Shown here: piece by piece, positions 47,195 to 57,744 of the stretch
Layout: each line of letters starts with the position of its first letter
How positions within the stretch are numbered: the stretch's first letter is position 1
Origin: Nocardia cyriacigeorgica GUH-2
GTDB taxonomy: Bacteria; Actinomycetota; Actinomycetes; Mycobacteriales; Mycobacteriaceae
Length of the DNA: 64,000 bases
Reading direction: 5' to 3'
Assembly: GCF_000284035.1 (NCBI RefSeq)
Contig: NC_016887.1
Coordinates: 2,046,001-2,110,000, forward strand
Translations under genes and position numbers: made by a program
The notes under the pieces: generated by a model
The model's database searches: none
What the model was told of the DNA's origin: nothing
The model's input: the letters and a program-made list of their open reading frames with translations, nothing else

Positions 47195-48679
47195 ATGGTC
47201 GAACATTCTCCGCGGGCCCTGCGTTCGCCGGGCCCCATGCTCGAATTCCTGCGCGGCCGTGAGGTACTGGTGGCCGGCTGGGGTGTGTCCGGGCGCTCGC
47301 TGATCGAGCCGCTCCAGGACATCGGCGCCAAACCGGTCGTCACCGATGGTGGCGCCAAGGCGCTGGCCGAGGCCGCCGAACTCGGCCTCGAGGTCGCCAC
47401 CTGCGCCGAACTCGAATACGCCGACTGGAGCCGATTCGCGCTGGTGATCACCAGCCCCGGCTGGCGGCCGGACTCGCCGGTGCTGGTCTCGGCGGTCTCG
47501 GAAGGCATTCCGGTCTGGGGCGATGTGGAGTTCGCCTGGTGGGTCGATCAGGCCCGCCTCTATGGCGAAGTCCGCAAATGGCTGGTGGTGACCGGCACCA
47601 ACGGCAAGACCACCACCACCAACATGGTGCATTCGATCCTGCGCGCGGCCGGTATCGCGAGCGTGGCCTGCGGCAATATCGGTCTGCCGATCCTGGACGC
47701 GCTGCGCCGCAACCCGGGCCCGCAGGTGCTGGCGGTGGAACTGTCGTCGTTCCAGCTGCATTGGGCGCCGTCGGTGCGCCCGGAGGCCGGCGTGGTGCTC
47801 AATGTGGCCGAGGATCACCTGGATTGGCACGGCGGGCTCGACGCCTACGCCGCCGCGAAGGCGCGGGCGCTGGTGGGCCGGGTCGGCGTGGTCGGCCTCG
47901 ACGATCCGGTGGCCGCCTCGCTGGCGCGCAAGTCCAAGGCCAAACGCACCGTCGGCTTCCGGGTCGGCGTCCCCGCCGACGGTGAACTCGGCGTGGTCGA
48001 CGGCAAACTGCTCGACCGGGCCTTCACCAAGGCCGCGATCCTGGCCGAAACCAAGGAGGTCAGCCCGCCCGGCCCGGCCGGTGTCGCCGACGCCCTCGCC
48101 GCCGCCGCGCTGACCCGCGCCATCGACGTGGCCCCGCAGTTCGTGCGCGAGGGCCTGATCGAACACAAGGTCGGCCCGCACCGGGCGGCGTTCGTGCGCG
48201 AGGTGGGCGGGGTCGAATTCATCGACGACTCCAAGGCCACCAACCCGCATGCCGCGCGGTCGTCGATCCTGGCGCATCCGCACGTGGTGTGGGTGGCCGG
48301 CGGTCAACTCAAAGGCGCCGGGGTGGAGGACCTCATCGAAGAGGTCGCCGACCGGCTGGTCGGGGCGGTACTGATCGGCACCGATGCGGAGGTCATCGCC
48401 ACCGCGTTGGCGCGACACGCGCCCGAAGTCCCCGTGGTGGAGCTGGCCTCGGGAGACTATGCAGGCATGGGTGATGACGATGCGGGCAGAGCCGGCGCCG
48501 ACGAGGTGATGGCACAGGCGGTGCGCGCGGCGGCCGGGTTGGCCCGCCGCGGCGACACGGTGCTGCTGGCCCCGGCCGCGGCCTCACTGGACATGTTCGC
48601 CGACTACACCCATCGTGGCCGTAGCTTCGCCGCCGCGGTGCACACCCTGGAAGACGGGGACATCGGGCGGCGGTTGTGA
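47195..48679 (+). CDS. murD: UDP-MurNAc-L-alanine:D-glutamate ligase MurD
   Basis: It adds D-glutamate to UDP-MurNAc-L-Ala. The 494-residue protein shows the N-terminal nucleotide-binding [18 protein letters not shown], the ATP site [43 protein letters not shown], and [17 protein letters not shown]. The late [13 protein letters not shown] and [20 protein letters not shown] are MurD-specific. It begins 7 bp after mraY and overlaps ftsW by 4 bp (GTGA). Confidence 0.96.
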   Translation: MVEHSPRALRSPGPMLEFLRGREVLVAGWGVSGRSLIEPLQDIGAKPVVTDGGAKALAEAAELGLEVATCAELEYADWSRFALVITSPGWRPDSPVLVSAVSEGIPVWGDVEFAWWVDQARLYGEVRKWLVVTGTNGKTTTTNMVHSILRAAGIASVACGNIGLPILDALRRNPGPQVLAVELSSFQLHWAPSVRPEAGVVLNVAEDHLDWHGGLDAYAAAKARALVGRVGVVGLDDPVAASLARKSKAKRTVGFRVGVPADGELGVVDGKLLDRAFTKAAILAETKEVSPPGPAGVADALAAAALTRAIDVAPQFVREGLIEHKVGPHRAAFVREVGGVEFIDDSKATNPHAARSSILAHPHVVWVAGGQLKGAGVEDLIEEVADRLVGAVLIGTDAEVIATALARHAPEVPVVELASGDYAGMGDDDAGRAGADEVMAQAVRAAAGLARRGDTVLLAPAAASLDMFADYTHRGRSFAAAVHTLEDGDIGRRL

Positions 48680-50121
48680 CCCCGGCGCGGGCTCCGCGGC
48701 CGGGCACGCGCTTCGGCGCCTGGCTGGCGCGTCCGCTGGCCTCGTTCCACTTGGTCGTCACCATCGCCACCCTGCTCACCGTGCTCGGTCTGGTGATGGT
48801 GCTGTCGGCGTCGAGTGTGGAGGCCTACGCCGACGGCAAGTCGGCCTATTCGCTGTTCGTGCAGCAGGCGGTCTACGCCGCGCTCGGTGCGGTGCTGTTC
48901 TATCTGGCGTTGCGGATCCCGCTGCGGCGGCTGCGTCAGCTGTCGTTCCCGCTGTTCGCGCTGTCGGTGGTGGCGCTGGTGCTGGTGCTGATCCCGGGCA
49001 TCGGCTCGCAGGTCAACGGCGCCCGCCGCTGGATCGACCTGGGCGCGTTCTCGATCCAGCCGTCGGAGATCGTCAAGGTGACGCTGGTGGTGTGGGGTGC
49101 GCATCTGCTGGCCTCGCGCCGCTCCGAGCACGCCGCGCTCAAGGACATCCTGGTGCCGCTGGTGCCCGCGGGCCTGCTGGTGTGTCTGCTGATCGTGTTG
49201 CAGCCCAACCTGTCCACCACCATCGCCGTCGGCATCGTGCTGGCGGCGCTGCTGTGGTTCGGCGGGCTGCCGGTGCGGCTGTTCGTGACGATCGCGATCT
49301 CCGGTGTGATCGCCGCCGGTGTGCTCGCGCTGTCGGCCGGGTACCGCTCCGACCGCATGCGTGCCTTCTTCAACCCCGGCGACGACCCGCAGGGCATCAA
49401 CTATCAGGCCATGCAGGCCAAGTTCTCCCTCGCCGACGGCGGCATCTGGGGCCGCGGACTGGGCCAGAGCCGCGCCAAATGGAACTACCTGCCCAACTCG
49501 CACAACGACTTCATCTTCGCCATCATCGGCGAGGAACTCGGCTTCCTGGGCTGCGCGCTGGTGCTGGGGCTGTTCGCGCTGTTCGTCTACACCGGTCTGC
49601 GCATCGCCGCCCGCTCGGCCGACCCGTTCCTGCGGCTGCTGACCGCCACCGCGACCACCTGGATCACCGGGCAGGCGCTGATCAATATCGGCTACGTCGT
49701 CGGGCTGCTGCCGGTGACCGGCTTGCAGCTGCCGCTGGTCTCGGCCGGTGGTTCCTCGCTGGCGATCACGCTGCTGATGTTCGGCATCATCGCCAATGCC
49801 GCCCGGCACGAACCCGAGGCCGTCGCGGCCTTGCACGCCGGGCAGGACGGGCGGTTCAGTAGATTGCTTCGACTGCCCAAACCGGAGGTGTACGCCCCGG
49901 CCAAGGCCGAGGCGGCCCGGGCTCGGTCGGCGGCGCGGGCCAAGCCCGGACAGCGCGGCGGGCCGCCGCCGGCGCGCCGACCACGCACCGGGGCGCAACG
50001 CGGCGCCGAACCACGGCGGCGCTCGGCCCAGAGCCGCGGCACCAGCTCGGCGCGCGCGACCCGCGCCTGGGAGCCGAACTATCCGGTCACACACGCGAGA
50101 GAACGAGGAAGATCCAGGTGA
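48676..50121 (+). CDS. ftsW: SEDS peptidoglycan glycosyltransferase FtsW
   Basis: A ten-segment membrane polymerase that builds septal glycan strands with PbpB. The 481-residue protein has the SEDS motifs [70 protein letters not shown] and [14 protein letters not shown]. The C-terminal ~85 residues form a basic Pro/Arg/Ala cytosolic tail, as in mycobacterial FtsW, which uses its tail to contact FtsZ. GTG 48676 overlaps the murD stop, and the stop overlaps murG. Confidence 0.95.
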   Translation: MTPARAPRPGTRFGAWLARPLASFHLVVTIATLLTVLGLVMVLSASSVEAYADGKSAYSLFVQQAVYAALGAVLFYLALRIPLRRLRQLSFPLFALSVVALVLVLIPGIGSQVNGARRWIDLGAFSIQPSEIVKVTLVVWGAHLLASRRSEHAALKDILVPLVPAGLLVCLLIVLQPNLSTTIAVGIVLAALLWFGGLPVRLFVTIAISGVIAAGVLALSAGYRSDRMRAFFNPGDDPQGINYQAMQAKFSLADGGIWGRGLGQSRAKWNYLPNSHNDFIFAIIGEELGFLGCALVLGLFALFVYTGLRIAARSADPFLRLLTATATTWITGQALINIGYVVGLLPVTGLQLPLVSAGGSSLAITLLMFGIIANAARHEPEAVAALHAGQDGRFSRLLRLPKPEVYAPAKAEAARARSAARAKPGQRGGPPPARRPRTGAQRGAEPRRRSAQSRGTSSARATRAWEPNYPVTHARERGRSR

Positions 50122-51293
50122 GTGCAAGCCAGTCCGCGAACGAGCACACCGCGGTGAGCGGGGCCACCCGCACCTCGGACGCGCAAGGGACGGCACTCTC
50201 GGTGGTCGTCGCGGGCGGCGGCACCGCAGGTCATATCGAACCGGCGATGGCCGTGGCCGATGCCCTGCGCCGCCTCGACCCGGCGATCCGGGTGACCGCA
50301 CTCGGCACCGCCCGTGGCCTCGAGACGACGCTGGTGCCCGAGCGCGGCTACCCGCTGGAACTGATCCCGCCGGTGCCGCTGCCCCGCAAACCCAGCGCCG
50401 ACCTGCTGCGCCTGCCCGGACGGGTGCGCGCGTCGGTGGCCGCCGCCCGTGCTGTCATCGACGCGGTCGACGCCGATGTGATCATCGGCTTCGGCGGCTA
50501 TGTGGCGTTGCCCGCCTACCTGGCCGCCGGACGCGGTGTGCTGCGGCGCAGGCGCGCGGTGCCGGTGGTGGTGCACGAGGCCAACGCCAAGGCCGGTATC
50601 GCCAACAAGGTCGGCGCGCGCGTGGCGGCCCGGGTGCTGGCCGCCGTGCCGGATTCCGGACTCAGCGGTGCCGAGGTCATCGGCATCCCGGTGCGCTCGG
50701 CCATCACCTCGCTGGACCGGGCCGCGCTGCGCGCCGAGGCCCGCGCCCACTTCGGCCTGCCCGCCGACGGTCCGGTGCTGCTGGTGTTCGGCGGCTCGCA
50801 GGGCGCGCGCACGCTGAACGAGGCGGTTTCGGGCGCGGCGAAGGAACTGGCCGCGGCCGGTATCTCGGTGCTGCACGCGCACGGGCCCAAGAACACCCTG
50901 GAGTTGCCGCCGGGCACGCCGTCGGCGCCCTATGTCGCGGTGCCGTACCTTTCCCGGATGGATCTGGCCTACGCCGCCGCCGACGCGGTGGTCTGCCGCT
51001 CCGGCGCGATGACCGTCGCGGAGGTATCCGCGGTGGGACTGCCCGCGGTGTATGTTCCGCTGCCGCACGGCAACGGCGAGCAGGAGCTCAACGCCCGCCC
51101 CGTCGTCGCCGCCGGTGGTGGCACAATTGTGGCCGACTCCCAGCTGACGTCCTCCTATGTGATCGATGAGGTGATTGCCCTGCTCACCGACCCCGCACGG
51201 CTGACCGAGATGGGCCGCGCCGCCGCAGGCGCCGGCCATCGCGACGCCGCCGACGAGGTTGCCCGCATCGCCATCCGGGCGGCGCGCCGATGA
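50118..51293 (+). CDS. murG: Lipid II synthase MurG
   Basis: It transfers GlcNAc from UDP-GlcNAc to lipid I at the inner membrane face, giving lipid II. The 391-residue GT-B protein has the Gly-rich loop [22 protein letters not shown] (His for acceptor binding), [15 protein letters not shown], and [31 protein letters not shown] and the UDP-GlcNAc site [24 protein letters not shown] follow. The N-terminus carries ~30 extra residues before the core; GTG 50118 overlaps ftsW, so this start is favoured. It overlaps murC by 4 bp. Confidence 0.96.
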   Translation: MSASQSANEHTAVSGATRTSDAQGTALSVVVAGGGTAGHIEPAMAVADALRRLDPAIRVTALGTARGLETTLVPERGYPLELIPPVPLPRKPSADLLRLPGRVRASVAAARAVIDAVDADVIIGFGGYVALPAYLAAGRGVLRRRRAVPVVVHEANAKAGIANKVGARVAARVLAAVPDSGLSGAEVIGIPVRSAITSLDRAALRAEARAHFGLPADGPVLLVFGGSQGARTLNEAVSGAAKELAAAGISVLHAHGPKNTLELPPGTPSAPYVAVPYLSRMDLAYAAADAVVCRSGAMTVAEVSAVGLPAVYVPLPHGNGEQELNARPVVAAGGGTIVADSQLTSSYVIDEVIALLTDPARLTEMGRAAAGAGHRDAADEVARIAIRAARR

Positions 51294-52792
51294 CCGGGGA
51301 CGCGAGCACCGAGGCACGGGCGGCGCTGCCGCCGGCACTGGAACGGGTGCACATGGTCGGCATCGGCGGGGCCGGAATGTCGGGCATCGCCCGGATCCTG
51401 CTCTCCCGCGGCGGCGCGGTATCGGGCTCGGACGCCAAGGAGAGCCGCGGTGTGCTCGCGCTGCGCGCCCGCGGCGCCCAGGTGCGCATCGGTCACGACG
51501 CCAGCGCGCTGGACCTGCTGCCCGGCGGCCCCACCGCCGTCGTCACCACCTACGCCGCCATCCCCAAATCCAATCCTGAACTGGTCGAGGCGAATCGGCG
51601 CGATATCCCGGTGCTGCTGCGTCCGGCCGTGCTGGCCTCGCTGATGAGCGGGCATCGCACGCTGCTGGTCTCGGGTACCCACGGCAAGACCTCCACCACC
51701 TCGATGCTGATCGTGGCGTTGCAGCACTGCGGCGTCGACCCGTCGTTCGCGGTCGGCGGTGAACTCAACGAGGCGGGCACCAACGCCCATCACGGCAGCG
51801 GCGACATCTTCGTGGCCGAGGCCGACGAGAGCGACGGTTCACTGCTGCAATACGACCCCGACGTCGCCGTGGTCACCAATATCGAATCCGATCACCTGGA
51901 CTACTTCGGCTCCGACGAGGCCTACACCCAGGTCTTCGACGATTTCGCCGACCGGCTCGCCCCCGGCGGACTGCTGGTGGTCTGTCTCGACGATCCCGGC
52001 TCCCGCGCGCTGGCCGAGCGGGTCGGTGACCGGCTGGCCGCCAAGGGCATCCAGGTCCTCGGCTACGGCTCCGGCGAGCTGAGCGACGCGCCGGTCCCGG
52101 TCGGGGTGCGGCTGCACAGCTGGGAGCCGCGCGATGTCGGCGGTCTGGCGCAATTCCAGCTCGACGGCGAGCCCGCCCCGCGCACCCTGCGGCTGTCGGT
52201 GCCCGGCCGGCATATGGCGCTCAACGCGCTGGCCGCGCTGCTGGCCGCCCGGGCCGCCGGCGCCGATATCGACGAGATCATCCAGGGCCTGGAGGGCTTC
52301 GGCGGCGTGCACCGCCGGTTCCAGTTCGTCGGCCGGGAGAACGGTGTGCGCGTCTTCGACGATTACGCCCACCATCCCACCGAGGTCCGCGCGGTGCTCG
52401 GCGCCGCCGCGGCGCTGGTCGAGCAGGAAGCCGCCGACGGTGCGCGTTCGCGGCGCGGCCGGGTGATCGTGGTGTTCCAGCCGCACCTCTACAGCCGCAC
52501 CGCGACATTCGCCGGTGAGTTCGGCGCCGCGCTCGGCCTGGCCGACGAGGTGGTGGTGCTCGACGTCTACGGCGCCCGCGAGGAGCCGCTGCCCGGCGTC
52601 AACGGCGCGCTGGTGGCCCAGTCGGTCACCAAACCGGTGCACTACCAACCCGATATGTCCCGGGTGGGACGGCAGGTGGCGGGGTTGGCGCTGCCCGGCG
52701 ACGTGGTGATCACCATGGGCGCGGGTGATGTCACCATGCTCGGCAGCCAGATCCTCGACGGACTACGCGCGCGTCCGCAGTTCGGGCGGTGA
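51290..52792 (+). CDS. murC: UDP-MurNAc:L-alanine ligase MurC
   Basis: It adds L-alanine to UDP-MurNAc, the first peptide step. The 500-residue protein starts with [21 protein letters not shown] (UDP-MurNAc binding). It has the ATP site [48 protein letters not shown], and [16 protein letters not shown], all MurC-specific. Start ATG 51290 overlaps murG. The ftsQ start follows 6 bp after the stop. Confidence 0.96.
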   Translation: MTGDASTEARAALPPALERVHMVGIGGAGMSGIARILLSRGGAVSGSDAKESRGVLALRARGAQVRIGHDASALDLLPGGPTAVVTTYAAIPKSNPELVEANRRDIPVLLRPAVLASLMSGHRTLLVSGTHGKTSTTSMLIVALQHCGVDPSFAVGGELNEAGTNAHHGSGDIFVAEADESDGSLLQYDPDVAVVTNIESDHLDYFGSDEAYTQVFDDFADRLAPGGLLVVCLDDPGSRALAERVGDRLAAKGIQVLGYGSGELSDAPVPVGVRLHSWEPRDVGGLAQFQLDGEPAPRTLRLSVPGRHMALNALAALLAARAAGADIDEIIQGLEGFGGVHRRFQFVGRENGVRVFDDYAHHPTEVRAVLGAAAALVEQEAADGARSRRGRVIVVFQPHLYSRTATFAGEFGAALGLADEVVVLDVYGAREEPLPGVNGALVAQSVTKPVHYQPDMSRVGRQVAGLALPGDVVITMGAGDVTMLGSQILDGLRARPQFGR

Positions 52793-52798
52793 GCGTCG

Positions 52799-53491
52799 GT
52801 GCGATCCGGAGCCGAACTGTTCGGTGCGCGTGGATGGCGCCGGATCCGGCTGTGGGGATTGCCCGCGGTGTGCCTGCTGATCACCCTGTTCGTCGCGGCT
52901 TGGTTCACGCCACTGCTGTCGGTGCGGACGGTGCAGATCGAGGGCCTGTCGGCGGTGCCGGAGGAGCGGGTGCGGGAGTTACTCGAGATTCCGGACGGGC
53001 AGTCCATGCTGCGCATTGATACCGCCGCCATGGCCGGACGGGTGGCGAGCATCCCGAAGGTGGGTTCGGTGCGGGTGCAGCGCTCGTTCCCGTCGACGGT
53101 GCGGGTGACGATCACCGAGCGCACACCGGTGCTGTTCTACACCAGCGAACGCGGCGCGCACCTGCTCGACGCCCAGGGCGTGGAGTACGCGATCGAGCCG
53201 CCGCCGATCGGGGTGCCGGAGTTACGCGCCGACCATCCCGGCAGTGCCGACCCGGCCACCCGGGCCGCGGTGTCGGTGGTGACGGCCTTGCCGCCGGCGC
53301 TGCGAGTGCAGGTGGGCGAGGTTGCGGTGCGGTCGATTTCGGATATCGCGCTGCGGCTGCGCGACGGCCGCACGGTACTGTGGGGTGGGGCAGGCGATGC
53401 CGAACGCAAGGTCGCGGTGGTCGGGCCGCTGTTGACCCGCCCCGGCACGGTGTTCGACGTATCGAGCCCCAACCTGGTGACGGTAAAATGA
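52799..53491 (+). CDS. ftsQ: Cell division protein FtsQ
   Basis: A bitopic divisome protein connecting FtsL/B with the septal synthase. The 230-residue protein has a short basic cytosolic N-terminus, one membrane segment (about 17-39) and a POTRA domain (LLSVRTVQIEGLSAVPEERVRELL). The FtsQ beta domain follows (SFPSTVRVTITERTPVLFYTSERGAHLLDAQGVEYAIEPPP). GTG 52799 is the only in-frame start near murC. It is shorter at the N-terminus than M. tuberculosis FtsQ, which has a longer cytosolic tail. A 364-bp gap to ftsZ follows. Confidence 0.92.
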   Translation: MRSGAELFGARGWRRIRLWGLPAVCLLITLFVAAWFTPLLSVRTVQIEGLSAVPEERVRELLEIPDGQSMLRIDTAAMAGRVASIPKVGSVRVQRSFPSTVRVTITERTPVLFYTSERGAHLLDAQGVEYAIEPPPIGVPELRADHPGSADPATRAAVSVVTALPPALRVQVGEVAVRSISDIALRLRDGRTVLWGGAGDAERKVAVVGPLLTRPGTVFDVSSPNLVTVK

Positions 53492-53855
53492 TCGAAGTCC
53501 ATCGAACTCGGCGTGATACCTCTTGTGTCCGGCGAGTTTTCGGTGGCAATCCGGGAGGCGTCCCCGCAACGGGATTCCCGCCGGGGGGCAACCGACCACG
53601 ATACGACGTCCGGCGTGTCGGCACGAGTGGGATCACACAAGATTCTGATTCTCGTCTCGGCGCGCCTGCGCGCGGATCGCGTCGGCTGCGAATAGCGTTC
53701 GGCACCAGTCGGATACTTGACATAACGCCAACCCTATGGTTGAGGTTTAGGGTTTGCTCGAGTCGCGGACCGCTGGGAGACACGGCCCGGCCGACGCGGA
53801 TCGGTGCCGAGCATCCGGAAACGACAGGCTTTGGATCGAAGGAAGGCGAGAGCCC
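53492..53855 (+). other. 364-bp ftsQ-ftsZ spacer with ftsZ promoter signals
   Basis: No gene is supported. It contains TTGACA (53717-53722) and TATGGT (53735-53740), a promoter pair with an unusually short 12-nt spacer. An inverted repeat AACCCTA-N11-TAGGGTT (53730-53736 with 53748-53754) overlaps the likely -10 and resembles an operator. A purine-rich ribosome site (GAAGGAAGG) lies ~10-18 nt before the ftsZ ATG. Independent transcription of ftsZ from this gap is known in related actinobacteria and likely here. Confidence 0.5.
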
Positions 53856-55097
53856 ATGACGCCCCCGCACAACTACCTTGCAGTGATCAAGGTCGTCGGT
53901 ATCGGCGGCGGCGGCGTGAACGCCGTCAACCGGATGATCGAACAGGGACTCAAGGGAGTCGAGTTCATCGCGGTCAACACCGACGCCCAGGCGCTGCTGA
54001 TGAGTGACGCCGACGTCAAGCTCGACGTCGGCCGCGAACTCACCCGCGGCCTGGGCGCGGGCGCCGATCCCGAGGTGGGCCGCAAGGCCGCCGAGGATCA
54101 CAAGGACGAGATCGAAGAGGTGCTCAAGGGCGCCGACATGGTCTTCGTCACCGCGGGCGAGGGCGGCGGCACCGGTACCGGTGGTGCGCCGGTCGTCGCC
54201 AGCATCGCGCGCAAGCTCGGCGCGCTCACCATCGGTGTGGTCACCCGCCCGTTCTCCTTCGAGGGCAAGCGGCGCGGCAACCAGGCCGAGGTCGGCATCA
54301 ATATGCTGCGCGAATCCTGCGACACCCTGATCGTCATCCCGAACGACCGGCTGTTGCAGCTCGGCGACGCGGCGGTGAGCCTGATGGACGCCTTCCGCTC
54401 CGCCGACGAGGTGCTGCTCAACGGTGTCCAGGGCATCACCGACCTGATCACCACCCCGGGCCTGATCAACGTCGACTTCGCCGACGTCAAGAGCGTCATG
54501 TCCGGTGCCGGTAGCGCCCTCATGGGCATCGGCTCCTCGCGCGGTGAGGGCAGATCGGTGAAGGCGGCCGAGGCGGCGATCAACTCGCCGCTGCTGGAAG
54601 CGTCGATGGACGGCGCGCACGGCGTGCTGCTGTCGATCGCCGGCGGCTCGGACCTGGGCCTGTTCGAGATCAACGAGGCGGCCTCGCTGGTGCAGGAAGC
54701 CGCCCACATCGAGGCCAACATCATCTTCGGTACCGTCATCGACGATTCGCTCGGCGACGAAGTGCGCGTCACCGTCATCGCGGCGGGCTTCGACGGCGGC
54801 GGACCGGCCCGGCGCACCTTCGACCCGGCCACCACCCGCGGCACCATCGGCGCGGGCCGGGCCGGCGAGATCGGCCAGAGCCGCAGCAGCGAGTCGAGCA
54901 CGCGTCCGGCCGAGAGCCCGGCCGCCACCAGTTCGAGCAGTGTGAGCCGGGGACCGGCGCCGAGCTACCGCGACGAACGGCCCCGTCCGGCAGCCGATCC
55001 CATCGCCGGCCACACCGGCCGCTCGCACACCCCGCCGCCCGACACCGGCGACGATGACGACGACGATGTCGACGTCCCGTCGTTCATGCGACGCTGA
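53856..55097 (+). CDS. ftsZ: Cell division GTPase FtsZ
   Basis: The tubulin-like GTPase that forms the Z-ring. The 413-residue protein has [13 protein letters not shown] near the N-terminus and the tubulin signature GGGTGTGG at 103-110. It also has [15 protein letters not shown], and NDRLLQ with the T7-loop region [24 protein letters not shown]. After about residue 315 a flexible linker rich in Ser, Arg and Pro leads to the acidic C-terminal peptide [13 protein letters not shown]. That peptide is the binding site for SepF and FtsW in this group. ATG 53856 gives the normal [15 protein letters not shown] opening. Confidence 0.97.
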   Translation: MTPPHNYLAVIKVVGIGGGGVNAVNRMIEQGLKGVEFIAVNTDAQALLMSDADVKLDVGRELTRGLGAGADPEVGRKAAEDHKDEIEEVLKGADMVFVTAGEGGGTGTGGAPVVASIARKLGALTIGVVTRPFSFEGKRRGNQAEVGINMLRESCDTLIVIPNDRLLQLGDAAVSLMDAFRSADEVLLNGVQGITDLITTPGLINVDFADVKSVMSGAGSALMGIGSSRGEGRSVKAAEAAINSPLLEASMDGAHGVLLSIAGGSDLGLFEINEAASLVQEAAHIEANIIFGTVIDDSLGDEVRVTVIAAGFDGGGPARRTFDPATTRGTIGAGRAGEIGQSRSSESSTRPAESPAATSSSSVSRGPAPSYRDERPRPAADPIAGHTGRSHTPPPDTGDDDDDDVDVPSFMRR

Positions 55098-55143
55098 TCA
55101 CCCCGGCGTACCCGCGCTGACCGGGGAATACCCGGCAGCCGAC

Positions 55144-55149
55144 TACGCT
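55144..55149 (+). promoter_or_regulatory. -10 element, leaderless start of pgeF
   Basis: TACGCT is followed by 7 nt and ATG 55157, with no Shine-Dalgarno. It lies within the 59-bp ftsZ-pgeF gap, which also has a CCCCGG/CCGGGG stem (about 55103-55129). Confidence 0.4.
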
Positions 55150-55156
55150 CGTCGGC

Positions 55157-55894
55157 ATGACATCGGTATCGGTTCGCACTGTCCGGCGAGTGGTCACCAC
55201 GCGGGCCGGCGGCTACTCCGCCGCCCCGTACGACTCGTTCAATCTCGGCGACCATGTCGGTGACGATCCGCAGGCCGTGCGCCGCAACCGCAACCGGCTC
55301 GCCGAGACCATCGGCCTGGCGCCGCAGCGACTGGTCTGGATGGAACAGATCCACAGCCGCAACGTCGAGATCGTCGACGGGCCGCGCAGCGAACCGGTAC
55401 CGGCCACCGACGCCCTGGTGACCACCGTTCCCGGGTTGGCGCTGGTGGTCGTCACCGCCGACTGTGTGCCGATCCTGCTCTCCGATGACGAGGCCGGGGT
55501 GATCGCCGCCGTGCACGCGGGCCGCATCGGCGCCCGGATCGGCATCGTCCCCCGAGTACTCGACGCCATGGTCTCGGTCGGCGCCCGCATCGATCGGATC
55601 GGCGCCTTCCTCGGGCCCGCCGCCAGTGGCCGCCAGTACGAGGTGCCCGCCGAGATGCGCGCCGATGTGGAACGGCACCTACCCGGCAGCGCCACCACCA
55701 CCGAGCGCGGCACACCCGGCCTGGACCTGCGGGCCGGGCTGCGCCGTCAGCTCACCACCGCGGGCGTCGGCGCCGTCGCCGTCGACCCGCGCTGCACGAT
55801 CGAGGACACGACATTGTTCAGCCACCGCCGCGGCGCGCCGACCGGCCGCCTCGGCGGGGTGATCTGGATGGAGGAAGGGGAGCCGCACGCGTGA
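55157..55894 (+). CDS. pgeF: PgeF/YfiH-family multicopper-like purine nucleosidase / peptidoglycan editing factor
   Basis: A 245-residue cytosolic enzyme of the DUF152 (YfiH) family, reported as a purine nucleoside phosphorylase/deaminase and, in E. coli, as an editor of misincorporated Ser in MurNAc peptides. Zinc-site motifs are HSRNVEIVDG (first His), VVTADCVPILL (Cys) and AVHAGRIGARIG (second His). The usual HAGWRG is HAGRIG here, a common actinobacterial variation. Other features are FNLGDHVGDDPQAVRRNR and the end DTTLFSHRRGAPTGRLGGVIWM. It overlaps yggS by 4 bp (GTGA). Confidence 0.9.
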   Translation: MTSVSVRTVRRVVTTRAGGYSAAPYDSFNLGDHVGDDPQAVRRNRNRLAETIGLAPQRLVWMEQIHSRNVEIVDGPRSEPVPATDALVTTVPGLALVVVTADCVPILLSDDEAGVIAAVHAGRIGARIGIVPRVLDAMVSVGARIDRIGAFLGPAASGRQYEVPAEMRADVERHLPGSATTTERGTPGLDLRAGLRRQLTTAGVGAVAVDPRCTIEDTTLFSHRRGAPTGRLGGVIWMEEGEPHA

Positions 55895-56637
55895 GTCCTA
55901 CGAGCACCGCTCAGACCCTCGACCGCCGCACCACCGAACTGGCCACCAATCTGGCCGGCCTAATCGATCGCATCGACGCCGCCTGCGCGGCCGCCGGGCG
56001 CGATCCGGGCAGCGTCCGGCTGCTGCCGGTGACCAAATTCTTCCCCGCCGCGGACGTGGAAATCCTTTATAGCCTCGGCCGCCGCGAGTTCGGTGAATCA
56101 CGTGAGCAGGAGGCCAGTGCAAAGGTGTCCGAACTCACCCGGCACCCGGATATCCGGTGGCACATGATCGGCCGGCTGCAACGCAACAAGGCCAAATCGG
56201 TGGCCCGGTGGGCACATACCGTGCACTCGGTGGACAGCGAACGATTGGCAACGGCCCTTGACGCCGGGGCCGCCGCCGCGCTGGACGCCGGTGACCGCGA
56301 CACCGCGCTGAACGTGCTCATCCAGGTGAGCCTGGACGCGGACCCGAGTCGCGGCGGGGTCGCACCGGATGACGTTGCGGCACTTGCCGATCGGATCGCC
56401 GAGGCACCCGCGCTGCGGCTGTCGGGCCTGATGGCGATACCTCCGCTGGAGGTCGAGCCGGCCGCCGCCTTCGCTCGTCTGGCGGCTGTACACGCCGAGC
56501 TGACCGCCGCTCACCCCGGCGCGTCGGAATTGTCGGCCGGAATGTCGGGAGATCTGGAATCGGCAATCGAACACGGATCCACCTGTGTGCGTGTCGGTAC
56601 CGCTCTCATGGGCGCCCGACCGATAACCTCGGCGTAG
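55891..56637 (+). CDS. yggS: Pyridoxal phosphate homeostasis protein (YggS/PLPBP family)
   Basis: A 248-residue PLP-binding protein without enzymatic activity that buffers vitamin B6 levels. The PLP lysine is in LLPVTKFFPAADVEILY. The barrel continues with FGESREQEASAKV, WHMIGRLQRNKAKSVARWAHTVHSVDS, and GLMAIPPLE; phosphate binding is seen in LSAGMSGDLESAIEHGSTCVRVGTALMGAR. The GTG start overlaps pgeF. The position beside ftsZ and sepF is conserved in Gram-positive bacteria. Confidence 0.93.
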   Translation: MSPTSTAQTLDRRTTELATNLAGLIDRIDAACAAAGRDPGSVRLLPVTKFFPAADVEILYSLGRREFGESREQEASAKVSELTRHPDIRWHMIGRLQRNKAKSVARWAHTVHSVDSERLATALDAGAAAALDAGDRDTALNVLIQVSLDADPSRGGVAPDDVAALADRIAEAPALRLSGLMAIPPLEVEPAAAFARLAAVHAELTAAHPGASELSAGMSGDLESAIEHGSTCVRVGTALMGARPITSA

Positions 56638-56744
56638 CAAAGAAACCTCATCAGTCACATTCGACACATATGCTGGGACCGACGAGGGGCTGAGCAAGAC
56701 TTCAACACCCGGCCGTCACCGGGGCCGAAGGAAGGTCGACCAGG

Positions 56745-56894
56745 ATGAGCGAGCGAAGTGAGCGAGCGATACACACCGCCACCATCGTGGTCACGGCGGA
56801 GTCGGGTGTCGGCACGGGGGAGGATATGAGCGAGCGTGGGACCAGGGCCGTCGTGGCCATGCCCGAGGCGAGCGTTAGCGAGGTGGAACGATGA
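56745..56894 (+). CDS. Small ORF coupled to sepF (49 aa, Ser-Glu-Arg repeats)
   Basis: The ATG at 56745 follows GAAGGAAGG by about 8-16 nt and opens a 49-codon frame whose TGA overlaps the sepF ATG (ATGA, 56891-56894). The peptide starts MSERSERAI and repeats MSERGTR internally at codon 28. The DNA shows GAGCGAGCG tandem words, so the frame may have grown from a short repeat. There is no signal peptide and no family I recognise. Exact coupling and a ribosome site argue for translation; the repeat character argues for caution. It could be a leader peptide setting sepF translation. Confidence 0.4.
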   Translation: MSERSERAIHTATIVVTAESGVGTGEDMSERGTRAVVAMPEASVSEVER

Positions 56895-57655
56895 GTACCC
56901 TGCACAAATTCAAGGCCTACTTCGGCATGGTTCCGCTCGAGGATTACGAAGACGACTACGTCGACGACCGTGGCCCTCGCCCGATGGACGAGCGCGGTAC
57001 GCGCCGGCCTCGCGACTACGCCGACCGTCCCGGTTACGGCGCCGACCGCTACGCCGACGACCGCTACGACGACGCGGAATTCGACGAGCCGGCCTACAAG
57101 TCGCCGTACCAGGCCGGCTACCCGGCCGCGCGTCGCGACGACTACACCGCCGACAGCTACGGCGACGACCGCTACGAGGCGCCGCGGCGCCCCACCCGCA
57201 TCGACTCCGCGGGCGCGGCCCGGTTCCGCGCCGGTGGCAGCGCGCCGGTGATGCGTGGCGCCACCCGTGGTGCGCTCGCCGTCGACCCCGAGGCCGAGGA
57301 ACGGCGACTGGAGGAGCGGATGCGTCCCGATCCCGTCGTCGCCCGCCGTCCCGCGATCTTCGAGGACGGAGGTCCCTTGTCCAAGATCACGACGCTGCGC
57401 CCGCGCGACTACAGCGAGGCCCGGATCATCGGCGAGCGGTTCCGCGAGGGCAACCCGGTGATCATGGACCTGGTCGACCTCAGCAACGCCGATGCGAAAC
57501 GGCTGGTCGACTTCGCCGCCGGCCTGGCCTTCGCGCTGCGCGGCTCCTTCGACAAGGTGGCCACCAAGGTGTTCCTGCTCTCACCTGCCGATGTCGACGT
57601 ATCGGCCGAGGAACGCCGCCGGATCGCCGAAACGGGCTTCTACAACCAGAAATAG
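56891..57655 (+). CDS. sepF: Cell division protein SepF
   Basis: A 254-residue FtsZ-membrane tether, essential in Mycobacteriales that lack FtsA. The N-terminal amphipathic membrane-binding helix is [22 protein letters not shown] ~110-residue disordered linker rich in Asp, Arg and Tyr ([11 protein letters not shown] and similar) follows. The SepF core (about 165-254) has [54 protein letters not shown] in pattern and [14 protein letters not shown] 56891 is preceded by GAGGTGG and overlaps a small upstream frame. Confidence 0.94.
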   Translation: MSTLHKFKAYFGMVPLEDYEDDYVDDRGPRPMDERGTRRPRDYADRPGYGADRYADDRYDDAEFDEPAYKSPYQAGYPAARRDDYTADSYGDDRYEAPRRPTRIDSAGAARFRAGGSAPVMRGATRGALAVDPEAEERRLEERMRPDPVVARRPAIFEDGGPLSKITTLRPRDYSEARIIGERFREGNPVIMDLVDLSNADAKRLVDFAAGLAFALRGSFDKVATKVFLLSPADVDVSAEERRRIAETGFYNQK

Positions 57656-57659
57656 GAAC

Positions 57660-57740
57660 ATGAACCGGGGGGAGAGCCGGATGCGGGTCGAACTGGTCGG
57701 CGCGGTCATTTTGCGCGACGCCGATTTTGCGGCAGAGTGA
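57660..57740 (+). CDS. Possible small ORF before yggT (26 aa)
   Basis: Two in-frame ATGs (57660 and 57681) open a short frame ending at TGA 57740, 4 nt before the yggT GTG. The inner ATG has GGGGGGAGAG about 4-9 nt upstream, a better ribosome site than yggT has. The inner peptide is MRVELVGAVILRDADFAAE, with no homology I know. It may be a translated leader that delivers ribosomes to yggT, or chance. Confidence 0.25.
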   Translation: MNRGESRMRVELVGAVILRDADFAAE

Positions 57741-57744
57741 GGTC

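Noticed and set aside
53513..53695. A 60-codon frame in the ftsQ-ftsZ spacer
   Set aside because: Weak start, no homology and it ends in a region with promoter signals; more likely chance.
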